Shown here piece by piece: positions 30,351-38,993 of a DNA stretch of 64,000 nucleotides. The position numbers and the translations under genes are program-made. Within the stretch, counting starts at the first letter, position 1. Each line of letters starts with the position of its first letter. Source of the stretch: an uncultured Planctomycetales bacterium (GTDB lineage: Bacteria > Planctomycetota > Planctomycetia > Isosphaerales > Isosphaeraceae); the NCBI GenBank assembly GCA_903926465.1, contig CAIYJE010000189.1, positions 1-64,000 on the forward strand. Direction: 5' to 3'. The notes under the pieces are model-generated. The model searched no databases. It was not told the DNA's origin and worked only from the letters and a program-made list of their open reading frames with translations.

Positions 30351-31358
30351 ATGGATAACTCGCTCCTTTGCTGCACTTCTTCCAAAAGCAGTGATCCTTA
30401 CGGCGAACTCAAGATTTTTGCCGGTTCGGCAAGTCGAGACTTCACCAGGCGCCTTTGCGAGAGCCTGGGTGTTCCGGTTGCCCGCTCAGAGACGCACATC
30501 TTCAGCGAAGGCACGCTTTTCGTACGCATTCTTGAAAATGTGCGAGGCCGAGACGTGTACATCGTTCAGGGGACGGAATTCCCCGTGAACGACAATTTCA
30601 TGGAACTGGCCTTCTTTGTGGATGCCCTCAAACGGGCCAGTGCCGCCCAGGTGACCGCAGTCATTCCCTACTTTTCTTATGCCAAGGGGGATAAGAAGGA
30701 CGAACCCCGGGTTTCGATTCGAGCCAGGGCCTGTGCCGACATGCTGGAATCTGTTGGGGTAGACCGGGTACTGACCATGGATCTGCATAGCCCGCAGATT
30801 CAGGGTTTCTTCAAGGTGCCGGTGGATCACCTGTACGCCTTACCGGTGCTTACGGAGTATTTCCAGTCTCTGGGGCTGCCAGACCTGGTGGTGGCCGCGC
30901 CTGATGTGGGGTTCAGCAAACCGGCCGCCCGGTATGCGGCCGCCATGAAGGCTCCGCTGGTCATTGGCAACAAAACCCGCCACGGCCATGACGAACGGGC
31001 CGAAATTCAAGAGGTGATCGGCGACGTCAGAGACAAGAACGTCTTGATTGTCGATGACTTCACGATCTCGGGCGGTACGCTCATTGAGATGGCGTCGGCC
31101 TGCAAGAGTCTTGGGGCCAAAGACGTTTATGCTACCGTTTCCCACGGTGTCTTCTCCAAGGGTTCCGGGGACCGCATTGCCAAAAGTGCGATCAAGCAAC
31201 TGGTTCTAACAGACACCATTGAGATTCGCTCGGAACCGCTGCCGGCGAATTGCAAGGTGATCTCGGTGGCTGGGCTGTTTGCCTCTGCAATTCACTCGAT
31301 TCACACCCGGGAAAGCGTGAGCCGATTGTTTGAATCGGTGGAAGCTGTTCCTGTATAA
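30351..31358 (+). CDS. prs: Ribose-phosphate pyrophosphokinase (divergent type)
   Basis: Makes PRPP from ribose 5-phosphate and ATP, the precursor for purines, pyrimidines, His and Trp. It has 335 residues. The N-terminal half has the family core VIPYFSYAKGDKK and MDLHSPQIQGFFKVPVDHLY. The PRPP loop VDDFTISGGT is at 234-243. Several positions differ from the classic E. coli/Bacillus type: YAKGDKK replaces YARQDRK, APDVGFSKPAAR replaces the usual DHGG-containing segment, and the flexible loop is NKTRHGHDER. It ends in a strong terminator just before the MoxR gene. The activity is very likely; allosteric behaviour may differ. Confidence 0.88.
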   Translation: MDNSLLCCTSSKSSDPYGELKIFAGSASRDFTRRLCESLGVPVARSETHIFSEGTLFVRILENVRGRDVYIVQGTEFPVNDNFMELAFFVDALKRASAAQVTAVIPYFSYAKGDKKDEPRVSIRARACADMLESVGVDRVLTMDLHSPQIQGFFKVPVDHLYALPVLTEYFQSLGLPDLVVAAPDVGFSKPAARYAAAMKAPLVIGNKTRHGHDERAEIQEVIGDVRDKNVLIVDDFTISGGTLIEMASACKSLGAKDVYATVSHGVFSKGSGDRIAKSAIKQLVLTDTIEIRSEPLPANCKVISVAGLFASAIHSIHTRESVSRLFESVEAVPV

Positions 31359-31403
31359 CTTGAACCGGTTCTTTTGCCGGTGGTTGACCGTGTGGATAGC
31401 ATA

Positions 31404-31458
31404 AAAGGGAAGCTCTCTTTGCTTTGAGTGCAGAGCAGGGGTTCCCTTTCCTTTTTTT
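31404..31458 (+). terminator. Rho-independent terminator of prs
   Basis: AAAGGGAAGCTCT pairs with AGAGC-AGGGG-TTCCCTTT (bulged stem) and is followed by CCTTTTTTT. It separates prs from the MoxR gene that starts 21 bases later. Confidence 0.85.
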
Positions 31459-31478
31459 GGACACCTGGAGTTTTTCTG

Positions 31479-32906
31479 ATGCCGGCAGATCGTCCTCGTA
31501 CGCTGGGTGAGCTGAAGGCTTCTGGATACCGGTTCGAGTCCGTCAAGGATGAGATGCGCCGGAACCTGGTGGCCAGACTCCGTTCTGGGGAGCCGATTTT
31601 CCCTGATATTCTGGGTTATGAAGAGACGGTGGTGCCGCAAGTTCAGAATGCCATTCTGTCTCGGCACGATATGCTCTTTCTGGGACTTCGGGGCCAGGCG
31701 AAAACCCGGATGCTCAGGCAATTGGTCGTGCTGCTCGATGATGCCATCCCGATCATCGAGGGGAGCGAGATTCATGATCACCCCTTGGCGCCGGTTTCCA
31801 GGCTCGGTCGAGATACGGTGGCAAAACTTGGTGACCAGACCCCGATCGGCTGGATTGGCCGGGACGAACGGTATCATGAGAAGCTTGCCACGCCCGACGT
31901 GACAATTGCCGACCTGATCGGCGAAATTGACATGATCAAGCACGCGGAAGGGCGTTACCTTTCCAGCGAACTGACCATCCATTACGGACTGATCCCCCGT
32001 ACGAATCGCGGCATCTTCTGCATCAACGAACTGCCGGACCTGGCGCCCAAGATTCAGGTCGGTCTGTTCAACGTGCTGGAAGAGCGAGACATCCAGATTC
32101 GTGGCTACCCGATTCGCCTTGAGCTGGATTTGTGCATGGTCTTCTCTGCCAACCCAGAGGACTACACAAATCGCGGCCGGATTGTGACGCCGCTCAAAGA
32201 CCGGATCGGTTCGGTCATCCGGACGCACTATCCGCTGACCCGCGAGATTGGCATTGCGATCAACGATGCCAATGCCTGGCTGAACCGAGATCATGGCAGC
32301 CTGGCGATTCCGTTCTATGTCAAAGAGATCATTGAAGAGGCGGCCCGGTTGGCCCGCACCAGCTCGCATGTGAACCAGCTCTCTGGCGTATCGGTGCGAA
32401 TGTCGATTGCAAGCCTTGAAAATGTGGTCTCCAACGCGGAACGCAGAGCGATTGTGAACGGAGAGCGCTGGATCATTCCCAGAGCCAGTGACCTGCTCCA
32501 CATTGTGTCTGCGGCGCGTGGCAAGCTGGAACTGACCATGAGCGAGGACGAAGGGGAAGAAGACACGCTCATCCGCCGCCTTGTATCCGAGGCAGTGAAA
32601 AACGTCTTCGCCACCCATTTCGACCCCAAAAAGTTCCGGGATGTGGTTGAGTACTTTGAAGGCGGCAAGGGGATTGAAGTTGGCGACATGATGCCGACCT
32701 CGACCCTGCTCGAATTGACCCAGAAGATTCCACTGCTCAAAGACAAGGCTCGGGAACTTTCTGAGAAGACTCAGCCGGAGCTTACGGATCAGGATGCGCG
32801 TGAGGCTTCGATAGCCGCCGCCGCCGAGTTCATTCTGGAAGGGCTCCACGTCAACAATCGTCTGAACAAAAACGTGAAGGCTGGGGCCTCTGCCTACAAG
32901 CGTTGA
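31479..32906 (+). CDS. MoxR/ChlI-like AAA+ ATPase
   Basis: A 475-residue AAA+ protein. The start MPADRPRTLGELKAS is chosen because GGAG lies 9 bases upstream; an earlier in-frame ATG falls in the prs terminator. Walker A is GLRGQAKT (69-76), with sensor/arginine regions in NRGIFCINELPDLAPKIQVG and VFSANPEDYTNRGR. Such ATPases, related to the magnesium-chelatase I subunit, usually work with a VWA-domain partner to remodel protein complexes. The partner is the next gene (33088-34230). Substrates are unknown. Confidence 0.88.
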   Translation: MPADRPRTLGELKASGYRFESVKDEMRRNLVARLRSGEPIFPDILGYEETVVPQVQNAILSRHDMLFLGLRGQAKTRMLRQLVVLLDDAIPIIEGSEIHDHPLAPVSRLGRDTVAKLGDQTPIGWIGRDERYHEKLATPDVTIADLIGEIDMIKHAEGRYLSSELTIHYGLIPRTNRGIFCINELPDLAPKIQVGLFNVLEERDIQIRGYPIRLELDLCMVFSANPEDYTNRGRIVTPLKDRIGSVIRTHYPLTREIGIAINDANAWLNRDHGSLAIPFYVKEIIEEAARLARTSSHVNQLSGVSVRMSIASLENVVSNAERRAIVNGERWIIPRASDLLHIVSAARGKLELTMSEDEGEEDTLIRRLVSEAVKNVFATHFDPKKFRDVVEYFEGGKGIEVGDMMPTSTLLELTQKIPLLKDKARELSEKTQPELTDQDAREASIAAAAEFILEGLHVNNRLNKNVKAGASAYKR

Positions 32907-32932
32907 GGCCCGCTCCGCGTCCAGCTTTTCGT

Positions 32933-33041
32933 AACCATTCGGCCGAATTTCGTGAATTCAGGAATTTCTCTGTTTTCAGGGCTGAAGGCCCGTTTCAAAA
33001 CAGCCGTTCCGAAGGTTGTTCCGAAATTCGGCTGAATGGTT
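32933..33041. repeat. Long imperfect palindrome between the MoxR and VWA genes
   Basis: AACCATTCGGCCGAATTTCG (32933) and CGAAATTCGGCTGAATGGTT (33022-33041) are complementary at 19 of 20 positions. Within it CTGTTTT...AAAACAG and GGGCTGAAGGCCC also pair. It looks like a small hairpin-forming element inserted in a two-gene unit. Confidence 0.75.
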
Positions 33042-33087
33042 CCATTTTTCCAGATCATTCTCATCCCCTTCTGATCGGACAACGCTC

Positions 33088-34230
33088 ATGGCTAACTTTG
33101 AGTACAGCGAGTGGGATGGTTCTCAGCTCTTTCAGCCTCAGTCGGCTGATAAGGCGTTTGACCAGCTTTCAGAGTACTTGCTCCAGCATGGAGACCATGT
33201 TCTCAAACAGCTCGATAACCTGGATGAAGATGAAACTCCTGAAATTTTGGAGTTGCTAGAGCAGGAAGGGCTGCTTGAAAAGGACGAGGAAGGGAAGTGG
33301 CAGGTGGCACCCCGAGGGGTGCGCCGGGTTCAAGAGCGTGCGCTCACGGAACTGTTTCAGACTTTCCAGCGAGGCGCGATGGGCAAGCACGAAACGGCCC
33401 AGAAGGGGGCCGGATCGATCCGGCTCGATGAAACCAGGCCGTACGTTTTTGGCGATAGCCTGGCGAACGTGAACCTTCATGAAACCCTGAAAAACGCCTA
33501 TATGAGGCAGGGGGGTGGTGTTCCCATTCGGCCCACCCATGATGACTTCATGGTGCATGACACCGAGTACCAGGCGAGCTGTGCCACCGTGGTGCTTATT
33601 GATATGAGCGGGTCGATGAGCAGGTTTGGCAAGTACGGCACGACGAAAAAGATTGCGCTCGGGTTGCAAGCGTTGGTGCGGGCTCAGTACCCGCAAGATT
33701 CTTTGCAGATGATTGGGTTTTTCACGCTGGCGAGCAAGATGACCGAACGGGAACTGCTGAACTCGGCCCCCAAGCCGGTCGGCCTGTTTGATAGCCGGGT
33801 CCATTTGCGAATTAGCCTTGATGCCCCATTGCCACGCCAGGTGCAGCACTTCACAAACATCGATGCCGGGCTGAAGTTGGCCCGCGCCTCGCTGAGCCGC
33901 AGCGGTGCCGGCAACAAGCAGATTATCGTGATCACCGATGGCGAGCCAACTGCGCATGTGGAAGGCCGAGAAGTGGTGCTGATCTATCCGCCGGCCGAGA
34001 AAACCGCCAAGGCCACACTGGCGGAAGCCAGACGGTGCGCCCAGGCCGGAATCCGGATCTCCAGCTTCGCACTCATTGAAGATTACTATTACCACGGACT
34101 GGTCAACTTCGTGGAAGATATGGCACGCGTGACCCACGGCGTGGCGGCCTACTGCTCAAGTGATGACCTTGGCAAATATGTGTTTGACAGTTTCATCGGC
34201 GGCCGGCGTCAGCGAAAAATGGGGCATTAA
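33088..34230 (+). CDS. VWA-domain protein, partner of the MoxR ATPase
   Basis: A 380-residue protein starting MANFEYSEWDGSQLF. The N-terminal 155 residues are helical and acidic. The von Willebrand A domain follows, with the complete MIDAS motif DMSGS at 172-176, a downstream Thr region (FTLASKMTE) and ITDGEPTAH. No signal peptide or membrane segment, so the pair is cytoplasmic. It follows the MoxR ATPase by 181 bases on the same strand. MoxR-VWA pairs commonly act as metal- or cofactor-insertion chaperones; the target here is unknown. Confidence 0.87.
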   Translation: MANFEYSEWDGSQLFQPQSADKAFDQLSEYLLQHGDHVLKQLDNLDEDETPEILELLEQEGLLEKDEEGKWQVAPRGVRRVQERALTELFQTFQRGAMGKHETAQKGAGSIRLDETRPYVFGDSLANVNLHETLKNAYMRQGGGVPIRPTHDDFMVHDTEYQASCATVVLIDMSGSMSRFGKYGTTKKIALGLQALVRAQYPQDSLQMIGFFTLASKMTERELLNSAPKPVGLFDSRVHLRISLDAPLPRQVQHFTNIDAGLKLARASLSRSGAGNKQIIVITDGEPTAHVEGREVVLIYPPAEKTAKATLAEARRCAQAGIRISSFALIEDYYYHGLVNFVEDMARVTHGVAAYCSSDDLGKYVFDSFIGGRRQRKMGH

Positions 34231-34603
34231 GAAATGGTGGCGAAATGAAGAAGGGCACGGATGATCGTTCGTTTGACTTCTTGTCACCACGGTTTCTCGG
34301 ACAAAACATATCGGGCCGATCTGGAATGCGTTGACAAAATCACAATATCTACCTGCGGTTACGAGAGGCGTATGGACCAAGTTTTAGCATAGATCAATGA
34401 AGGCTTTGGCTGATCGCGCGCGTGGATTCATTTCGCCACCGTTTCCAACAAAGTCGCTCGCCTCTGTCGAGGCGAGTTCCTGTTTCTGAAATGCTTGGAT
34501 TTGGTGAACGCAGTTCACGGCTCGATAAACGCGTCGCTTCTTTTCCTCAGGGTTTATTTGAAGCCCGACCCGGTTTTGAAACGCTCAAAATTATCAGCAC
34601 TGT
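34231..34603. other. Intergenic stretch with repeat family A copy 4
   Basis: About 370 bases between convergent genes; no gene recognised. Repeat family A lies at 34445-34526. Confidence 0.6.
34445..34526 (+). repeat. Dispersed repeat family A, copy 4
   Basis: AACAAAGTCGCTCGCCTCTG then TCGAGGCGAGTTCCTG, and the tail TGAACGCAGTTCACGGCTCG as in the 7.8-kb copies. Confidence 0.8.
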
Positions 34604-35938
34604 TTACTGCTTCTCAATGGTGTAGGGCACCACTTTCACCTTACGCTCCTTCAACGGGGCCAGCGCTTCACGCAGGGCCTGTTTCTGAGCCTCTTGCGCG
34701 GCCTCTGGGAGCGGAGTCAGGCCACGCTCTTCCAGCATAGAGGCGGCGTCTGCCCCTGCAATCTCGTTCAGATCCACCAGGTAAACCAGGTCTCCTGCGG
34801 CCAGAGGTAGCGCATTGAGCAACCGGCAAGTCAATTCCACATGCTGGCTCGCGTATTCGGTTCCGCCGGCACCCACCGGTACCACCAACCCGGCCGCTAT
34901 GCCGGCCTGTTTAAGATTCGCAATCAGTTGTTCCAGATCGGCGTCGGCCCAGCCAAGACCGTGACGCAGCCTGACCTGCGGATCGCCTGAGACCACGCCC
35001 ACCTCAACCCTGCGCAGGTGGGCAGCCTGGAGCGCCTGCCAACCCTGAGTGTCTGGCAACTGTCCACCGGGCCCATTCAAAAAGCTGTAGATACCGTCCA
35101 GGAAAGGCTCATCCACCGGTCGGTCAGACAGTTTGCGGGGCAGGCCGGTGGCCTCCAGCGGAAACACGCGCGCAATCGTCTTCAACCAGCCGAGAATTCG
35201 AGACGCTTCTCCACGCAACACCTCGCCATCGGCAAGCACAATCCCCCGCGCCTGGGTGGCGCGCCGGCCCAGAAACTTGCTAATGGCGACGCAGTGCTTT
35301 TCCAGTTCCTCATCCGAAAGCATTACCGATTCCTGGCCTGAGTCCCAGACCCAGCCGCCTGGAGCGGCCCCTGTGCGGCTGACACTCAGGACGATTGGCT
35401 GTGGGCAACTGGGCGGCAAGAACCAGTCTGGTTTCGAGCCATAGATGCGCAGAAAAATTTCGCGGTTCCGGAACCAAGCGGCCGCATCATTGCGGCAGAC
35501 CCGGTCCAGTAGATCGACCAGCTCGGCCATTTTCAATGGCAAGGCCGGTTCGGGCGGATTGGAAAGCGTGAGCGACTTATCGCCGAGCTTTTCGAGTAGA
35601 TCGACCGCAACCTGCCGGGCCGTTTCATCGAGATCGCTCAGTTCGGTGTATCGCACGGGGCGGCGTCTCATCACCATGGCCTGGCCTTCACGCACCCGTT
35701 CGAGTGCGGAGGCAGATCCATCCAGGGCTTTGAGGTAGTGAACCCCATCCAGGCAGATCCGCTGCCAGCGCCCCTCCAGATCAAAGTGGTAATGGGGTTC
35801 CTCGCCCAGATACAGTGAGAAGACCCCCGGCTTGATCCCGGCAAAGATCAGTCCACCCTGGCCGTCAATCAGGCCCACTCTGCGTCTGTAGGCTGCGCCT
35901 GAATCATGCAGTAAGTTGGCTTCGGTCCGCATGCTCAT
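34604..35938 (-). CDS. Radical-SAM-like protein lacking the iron-sulfur cysteine motif
   Basis: A 444-residue protein (start MSMRTEANLLHD). Residues 180-395 follow the pattern of a radical SAM barrel of the COG1032 type: PQPIVLSVS for strand 1, RGIVLADGEVLRGEASRILG, RRVEVGVVSGDPQVRLRHGL (the usual GLESG region), LKQAGIAAGLVVPVGAGGTE and HVELTCRLLNALPL. Where the CX3CX2C cluster motif should follow strand 1, the sequence is SRTGAAPGGWVW with no cysteine. The N-terminal 170 residues are unassigned. It is probably not a SAM-cleaving enzyme and may have a binding or structural role. Divergent from the GT39 gene. Confidence 0.7.
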   Translation of the reverse strand: MSMRTEANLLHDSGAAYRRRVGLIDGQGGLIFAGIKPGVFSLYLGEEPHYHFDLEGRWQRICLDGVHYLKALDGSASALERVREGQAMVMRRRPVRYTELSDLDETARQVAVDLLEKLGDKSLTLSNPPEPALPLKMAELVDLLDRVCRNDAAAWFRNREIFLRIYGSKPDWFLPPSCPQPIVLSVSRTGAAPGGWVWDSGQESVMLSDEELEKHCVAISKFLGRRATQARGIVLADGEVLRGEASRILGWLKTIARVFPLEATGLPRKLSDRPVDEPFLDGIYSFLNGPGGQLPDTQGWQALQAAHLRRVEVGVVSGDPQVRLRHGLGWADADLEQLIANLKQAGIAAGLVVPVGAGGTEYASQHVELTCRLLNALPLAAGDLVYLVDLNEIAGADAASMLEERGLTPLPEAAQEAQKQALREALAPLKERKVKVVPYTIEKQ

Positions 35939-36057
35939 ACTCGTCTGACCTGCTTCTAAACTGGCCTCAACCGGTTCGGGTCTGAAGATTATACTCCGCC
36001 GGTCCTGATGGCACCTGTTTGGTATTTCTCCGGAATCGCTTGACCACGGAGGGGCCC

Positions 36058-37827
36058 GTGGCCTCATTGCTATTGATCTGGCGGCAAATCCAGCGGGCCT
36101 CACAGGCGGCAAAGGCGCGCCTGGCCCTGCTTGTTAAGCAATATCGCTGGATTTCGTCTCCCTGGACCGAGGCCGCTGGGCTGTTGCTACTGGCCCTGAG
36201 CTTGAACCTGATTGGGAATGATCGGACATCGCTTTGGGACCGAGACGAGCCCCGGTACGCGCAATGTGCGCGAGAGATGCGGGCCTCGGGTGACTACCTG
36301 CACCCATCTTTTAATGGAGAGCCCCGGTATCAGAAGCCAATTCTGAGCTACTGGCTGATGCAGGTGGGGGTGTTTGTTGGCGGTGATAATCCGTTTGGCA
36401 ACCGTCTGATGTCGGCCTGCTTTGGGGCGGGCAGTTGCGTGCTGGTGTGGCGGCTGGGGCGACGGATGTTCGGTGATTCTGCTGGGCGAATCGCCGGTTT
36501 TGCGATGGCAAGCGCACCGCTGGTCATCATTGAGTCCAAGCTGGCAACCACCGATGCCAGCCTTTGCTTCTTCCTGACGCTTTCGTATGCAGCCGGCTGG
36601 GAGTTAACGCAGCGCGCGTCCAGGGGCTGGGCTGCCACACTCTGGGTAAGCCTGGCCCTGGCCATTTTGACCAAAGGGCCAGTTGCCCCTGCGTTTCTGG
36701 TGTCATCCGCGGTTTGTTCCTGGCTGTGGTGTGGCCGGCCGGCGTTGGCCTGGGACCGGCTGAACCTGCGTTGGGGGCTTTCGCTGCTGGTTTTGCTGGT
36801 GGCTCCCTGGTACCTGACCATCGCCTGGCTTTCCAGGGGCGATTTCTATCGGGTGGCGGTGGGCCAGCAACTGGTGAACAGGGCCCTGGAGCAGCTTGAA
36901 TCGCACGGCGGCTTCCCCGGTTACTACGTGCTGACCACGTTCCTTTCGTTTTTTCCCTGGTCGGTCTTTCTGCCGCTGGGTTTACGTCTGCTCTGGCAGC
37001 AACGCAAGTTGAACCGATCGTTCGGATACCTGGCCGGCTGGGTTCTGGGTCCGCTTCCCATCCTGGAACTTTTCCATACCAAGCTCATTCATTACTATCT
37101 GCCGGCGATTGGCGGGTGTGCCTTGGTGGTGGGCTGGGCACTTGAGCAGGTGGCCAGTTCGGAATTGAATCTCAGGCGCTGGCGGTTCGGCCGGCTGGCT
37201 CTGGGCCTCTTGATGGGTATTGGCTCTGTGGTGGCGGTGACGCTGCTGGCCGCGGTCTTCATCGCTCCTTCGGAACTCAGGCTGCCGATGATTGTTGTGG
37301 CGGTGATCATTGCAGCAACGGTGCTGGTTTCGGCCGAAGAGCTCCGACGTGCGGCCACGCGCCGAGCCTGGCCGATCTTGGTCGGCGGAACAGCCTGTGC
37401 ATTCTTGCTGCTCACCGGGTGGCTCCTTCCCAATCTTGAGCATCGGCGTTTAACGCCGCAGGTGGCGGCCAGACTGGCGGAAGTTTGCCGAGAGACGTCT
37501 GCCCAGCCAATGCTCTGGACCTTCCAGCCGCCCGGCCTGGTTTACGAATTTGGCAGCCCCATTCCGATCCGCAGAGACATTCCCTGGATGGATCGCCTGG
37601 TGCACGAGACCGGCGCAGTGGTGGCGCCGCTGCTCGACTGGGAAATTGAGGCTCTGAAAAAAGATCCCAGGCTCACGCTAGAGCGCCATGGAGAAGTGAC
37701 CGGCCTCAACATTGAGCGGGGCAAAACGCAGACCGTGGAACTGGTGGTCATTCGGCCCGCGCCGGCCTCGCTACTGGGCAGGCCCAGTGTGGATGTGGCG
37801 ATCGGCCAGAAGCCGCTCATAAAGTGA
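36058..37827 (+). CDS. GT39/ArnT-like membrane glycosyltransferase
   Basis: A 589-residue polytopic protein. The GTG at 36058 is chosen because GGAGG lies 5 bases upstream; a TTG 13 codons earlier is also in frame. The N-terminal signature LWDRDEPRYAQCAREM with its acidic pair, followed by PILSYWLMQVGVFVGG and NRLMSACFG, marks the PMT/ArnT (GT39/GT83) family that uses polyprenyl-phosphate sugars. About ten hydrophobic segments follow and the C-terminus is soluble. It likely glycosylates a lipid or protein on the outer face of the membrane. Its 3' end overlaps the convergent GT4 gene by 57 bases. Confidence 0.85.
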   Translation: MASLLLIWRQIQRASQAAKARLALLVKQYRWISSPWTEAAGLLLLALSLNLIGNDRTSLWDRDEPRYAQCAREMRASGDYLHPSFNGEPRYQKPILSYWLMQVGVFVGGDNPFGNRLMSACFGAGSCVLVWRLGRRMFGDSAGRIAGFAMASAPLVIIESKLATTDASLCFFLTLSYAAGWELTQRASRGWAATLWVSLALAILTKGPVAPAFLVSSAVCSWLWCGRPALAWDRLNLRWGLSLLVLLVAPWYLTIAWLSRGDFYRVAVGQQLVNRALEQLESHGGFPGYYVLTTFLSFFPWSVFLPLGLRLLWQQRKLNRSFGYLAGWVLGPLPILELFHTKLIHYYLPAIGGCALVVGWALEQVASSELNLRRWRFGRLALGLLMGIGSVVAVTLLAAVFIAPSELRLPMIVVAVIIAATVLVSAEELRRAATRRAWPILVGGTACAFLLLTGWLLPNLEHRRLTPQVAARLAEVCRETSAQPMLWTFQPPGLVYEFGSPIPIRRDIPWMDRLVHETGAVVAPLLDWEIEALKKDPRLTLERHGEVTGLNIERGKTQTVELVVIRPAPASLLGRPSVDVAIGQKPLIK

Positions 37828-38955
37828 GCGCAGTTCGTCCACCATCGTCTCTGCGCGAAACTGTTTTGCAAACCGCCGGCGTCCTTCGGCTCCCAGCCGC
37901 TCTCGCAAGTCTGCGCTGGAGGCCAGTTGGCCAATCGCACGCTGAAGCCCCGGGAAATCTCTGGGCTTCAGCAGAATCCCCGTCTGATCGGTGATGATCA
38001 CCTCACGGGCTCCATCCACGTCATAGCTGATACCGGGCCGGCCGCAGAGCAAACCTTGCGGTAAAACGCGTGCTAGCCCCTCTCTCAGGCTGGGGTGCAC
38101 CACCACATCGCATGCGTTCAACAGTTCGGGAATGCGTTCAGGCGGTACCAGTCCGGTAAAGATGATCGACGACCGAATTCCCAGCCGCTCAGCCTCAAAT
38201 TCTAGCCGTTCCCGCAAAATGCCACTGCCAATCCAGACGAACTTCACCTGGGGGTTCTGCCGCAAAACTTCGGGGGCAACCGCAAGAATATCTTCATGCC
38301 CTTTGCGCTCGAAGAGGCGTGCCACCGTGGCAAATGCCACATGATGCGGCTCTAGTCCCAGCTCTGCGCGCACCTCTGCACGCGTACGTGCGGGGTTCAA
38401 GAACGAGTCCACTTCCATGCCGCTATAAACCGTTTGATACTGCGATGGCGAACCAACACCGGCCGCCAAGGCCTGTTCGGTCATGGAGTCGCACACACTC
38501 ACAATGGAGTGACATCGCCGGGCCGCCCACCGTTCTAGCCCCACATACAGCTTATTCTTGACCGGCCGCTCACTGGGCCCAAACGGTAACCCGTGAATAG
38601 TATGCACCACGGCCGGCACCCGCTCTTTCCAGGCCGCCGCCCGACCCACAATTCCCGCCTTGGAACTGTGTGTGTGCACCACCTCTGGTTTGAGCTTTTG
38701 AAACGATTCGCGGAGCCGCTTGTAGGCCCGCAGATCGGTCCCAGGCCGGATAGCCCGGACAAGTTCGGGCATCACCTCGACCTTCAAACCGCCCCGCCTG
38801 GCTCGCTCGAACAGGTCACCCTCTGGCCCTTCGGCCGGCCCGGTGATCAAGATCACGTCATCTCCATGGCGCTTTTGCAACCCCTCGACCGTGAGCAGGG
38901 TATTCTCTTGGGCACCACCCAAAATCAATCGCGTGATGACATGAACAATCCGCAT
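37771..38955 (-). CDS. GT4-family glycosyltransferase
   Basis: A 394-residue GT-B fold enzyme. The N-terminus MRIVHVITRLILGGAQENTL, the acceptor-side HTHSSKAGIVGRAAAW, and the C-terminal nucleotide-sugar site with ELLNACDVVVHPSLREGLAR (EX7E pattern) are typical of GT4. There is no signal peptide, so it is cytoplasmic or membrane-associated. It probably adds a sugar to a lipid-linked or exopolysaccharide precursor; the sugar is unknown. It overlaps the GT39 gene tail to tail and is 38 bases downstream of truA. Confidence 0.9.
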   Translation of the reverse strand: MRIVHVITRLILGGAQENTLLTVEGLQKRHGDDVILITGPAEGPEGDLFERARRGGLKVEVMPELVRAIRPGTDLRAYKRLRESFQKLKPEVVHTHSSKAGIVGRAAAWKERVPAVVHTIHGLPFGPSERPVKNKLYVGLERWAARRCHSIVSVCDSMTEQALAAGVGSPSQYQTVYSGMEVDSFLNPARTRAEVRAELGLEPHHVAFATVARLFERKGHEDILAVAPEVLRQNPQVKFVWIGSGILRERLEFEAERLGIRSSIIFTGLVPPERIPELLNACDVVVHPSLREGLARVLPQGLLCGRPGISYDVDGAREVIITDQTGILLKPRDFPGLQRAIGQLASSADLRERLGAEGRRRFAKQFRAETMVDELRSLYERLLADRHIHTGPAQ

Positions 38956-38993
38956 AACAACCAGTTCGCCCGTTCAGGCGGTTTCTGTACGGC

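Noticed and set aside
34231-34603. Possible small RNA or gene after the VWA protein
   Set aside because: Only a family A repeat hairpin is visible; there is no promoter-terminator pair that would define an RNA gene.
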